Shown piece by piece: positions 62,641-64,000 of a stretch of 64,000 bases of DNA (positions within the stretch are counted from its first letter, which is position 1; every line of letters begins with the position of its first letter). The notes below the pieces were generated by a model. The model was given only the letters and a program-made list of their open reading frames with translations. It did not search any database and was not told where the DNA came from. Position numbers and translations under genes: made by a program. The DNA lies in the NCBI RefSeq assembly GCF_032062135.1, contig NC_092859.1, positions 45,561,611-45,625,610 of the forward strand, read 5' to 3'. This DNA comes from Pyxicephalus adspersus (Eukaryota > Chordata > Amphibia > Anura > Pyxicephalidae).

Positions 62641-64000
62641 AATTGCAGCTCAACAAGAATTTTATATTTATAGCCTCTGCCAGACAGGATCACCAATATT
62701 TTAGCCTTTAAAATACAGATATTCTAACAACTACCAACCACAGTTAGAACTGATTTAAAAAAAAAAATCAATGTGTATTTTTATTTTTGCATTTATACTG
62801 TAATGCTAGCAAAAATCTTATATAATGCATATACCTTATGGTCCATGCGTGATATACAACATGTTCTTCATGTACTTTACATGATCTACTGTATATATTT
62901 GTGCATGAGTCCTACTGAATACACAAATGTCTTCTAATGGGACCTACAGTGTAAACTTGTAAATGTCACCCCAAAGACAATATTCCATGTCATGTATTTT
63001 AATAATGAGTTTGTGTTGACTTAACCAAGAACATAGCCTTCCAAAAACCAGGTCTTTTAACTATCAGACAACCTAGTACCAAACCCACAAGATAGTATAT
63101 GTATAGTTTTCTTATGCCCCCCGTGGGAAATACTTTTCATAAATATAGGAATTATGTGTTAAATGGAGGTTCACACTGAGAATTAAATAATTATTAAAAT
63201 CCAGCAGCTTCGAGTTGACCTCTATCTAGGAATTGGAAAACTTTTACAATGGAGATGCAAGGAATAGGTAAAGGTAAATATAGACAAGGTACCATTTGCA
63301 ATAAGTATTAATGCTTAAAATGGGTGGTCAGTCCTTGAACTACCAGTTTGTTTTGGTAGCTTGGCTTTGTCATACTTTATTATTGGGAGTCTGGGCTACA
63401 GACTGTGCAATGGTGGTTCTCAAAAATGATTGTATTACTGCTGTAGACATAAACAATCTTAGGCATATATACAGCAAAGTCTACTTTTCCTTTCAGAGAT
63501 TTTAAAGCAAACAGCAGAGTTACCTCATTGAGGCGACACTTTTAGTGTAGGACCTAGTTACGACGGAAGTTCTACAACAGAATTAGTGCACCCCATCAAA
63601 CCCTGTTTGGGGAAACCATTGGTTTCTCCATATTCTTTACATTCACCAAAAGGTATCAAAACACTACAGCATATAATCCCTATATTATATTATATTATAT
63701 AGGGATATTATAGCTATATTCCAAAAGAAAACAAGATTTTCATTTTTTCTTTTCTTTTATTTACAGCAAAGGAGCAAGTAATCTATACAGATATAGTTCT
63801 TAAGCCAAATAAGAGAGAGTTGTTACTTGTAAGAGAATTCCTCCATTAACCCTTGTTGGGTCTTTACAATTTCATGCTCTGTAAGTCTACAGTTAGACTT
63901 ACTAGAAACCAGAATGGCATAAGATATTGCAAGAATTTCTCCGTGCTCCATTATCACCAAGGGGAGACTGAAACAAATTAATTTAACTACCAAATTTCCA
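62641..64000. other. Upstream flank of V1, nothing recognised
   Basis: AT-rich. A perfect small palindrome around 63677-63706 (ATCCCTATAT ... ATATAGGGAT, TTATA repeats between) is the only visible structure. The next variable exon, if any, is beyond the window. Confidence 0.5.

Overview
The window is vertebrate nuclear DNA, most likely from a frog or toad. It is AT-rich, intron-dominated and packed with short DNA-transposon remnants (TTAA-flanked, TA-flanked and hAT-like elements, and palindromic foldback elements), with a LINE fossil and SINE-like 3' tails ending in (AAT)n. The repeat content is what suggests an anuran; the species cannot be fixed from sequence alone. One short assembly gap (14 N) lies at 1693-1706.

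The one gene locus that can be named with confidence is the 3' end of a clustered protocadherin gamma (Pcdh-gamma) locus on the minus strand. Reading along transcription, from high to low coordinates: variable exon V1 (62389-59966, 808 codons), variable exon V2 (50976-48541, 812 codons), then the three short constant exons C1 (35793-35735), C2 (30522-30434) and C3 (27250-27036, stop codon). All splice sites are GT/AG and all phases agree. The predicted proteins are 928 aa (V1+C) and 932 aa (V2+C), each with a signal peptide, six cadherin repeats, one membrane span, a variable cytoplasmic segment and the shared 120-residue gamma tail. Both variable exons look like the mammalian gamma-C5 type and like tandem duplicates of each other. 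As in mammals, each variable exon would have its own promoter and be spliced to the common C1-C2-C3. CTCF-type motifs lie 227-269 bp upstream of both start codons, oriented with transcription.

Layout: 1-5.7 kb holds a LINE 3' end, a 1.3-kb minisatellite of 33-bp units, and several short exon-like minus-strand reading frames that may belong to an unidentified, possibly decayed gene. 5.7-24.6 kb is intergenic, with many transposon remnants and no recognised gene. 24.6-27.0 kb is the probable Pcdh-gamma 3' UTR. 27.0-35.8 kb holds the constant exons and their introns. 35.8-48.5 kb is the intron between V2 and C1 and contains no further variable exon. 48.5-51.3 kb is V2 with its promoter, 51.3-59.9 kb is repeats and microsatellites, 59.9-62.6 kb is V1 with its promoter, and 62.6-64 kb shows nothing recognisable.
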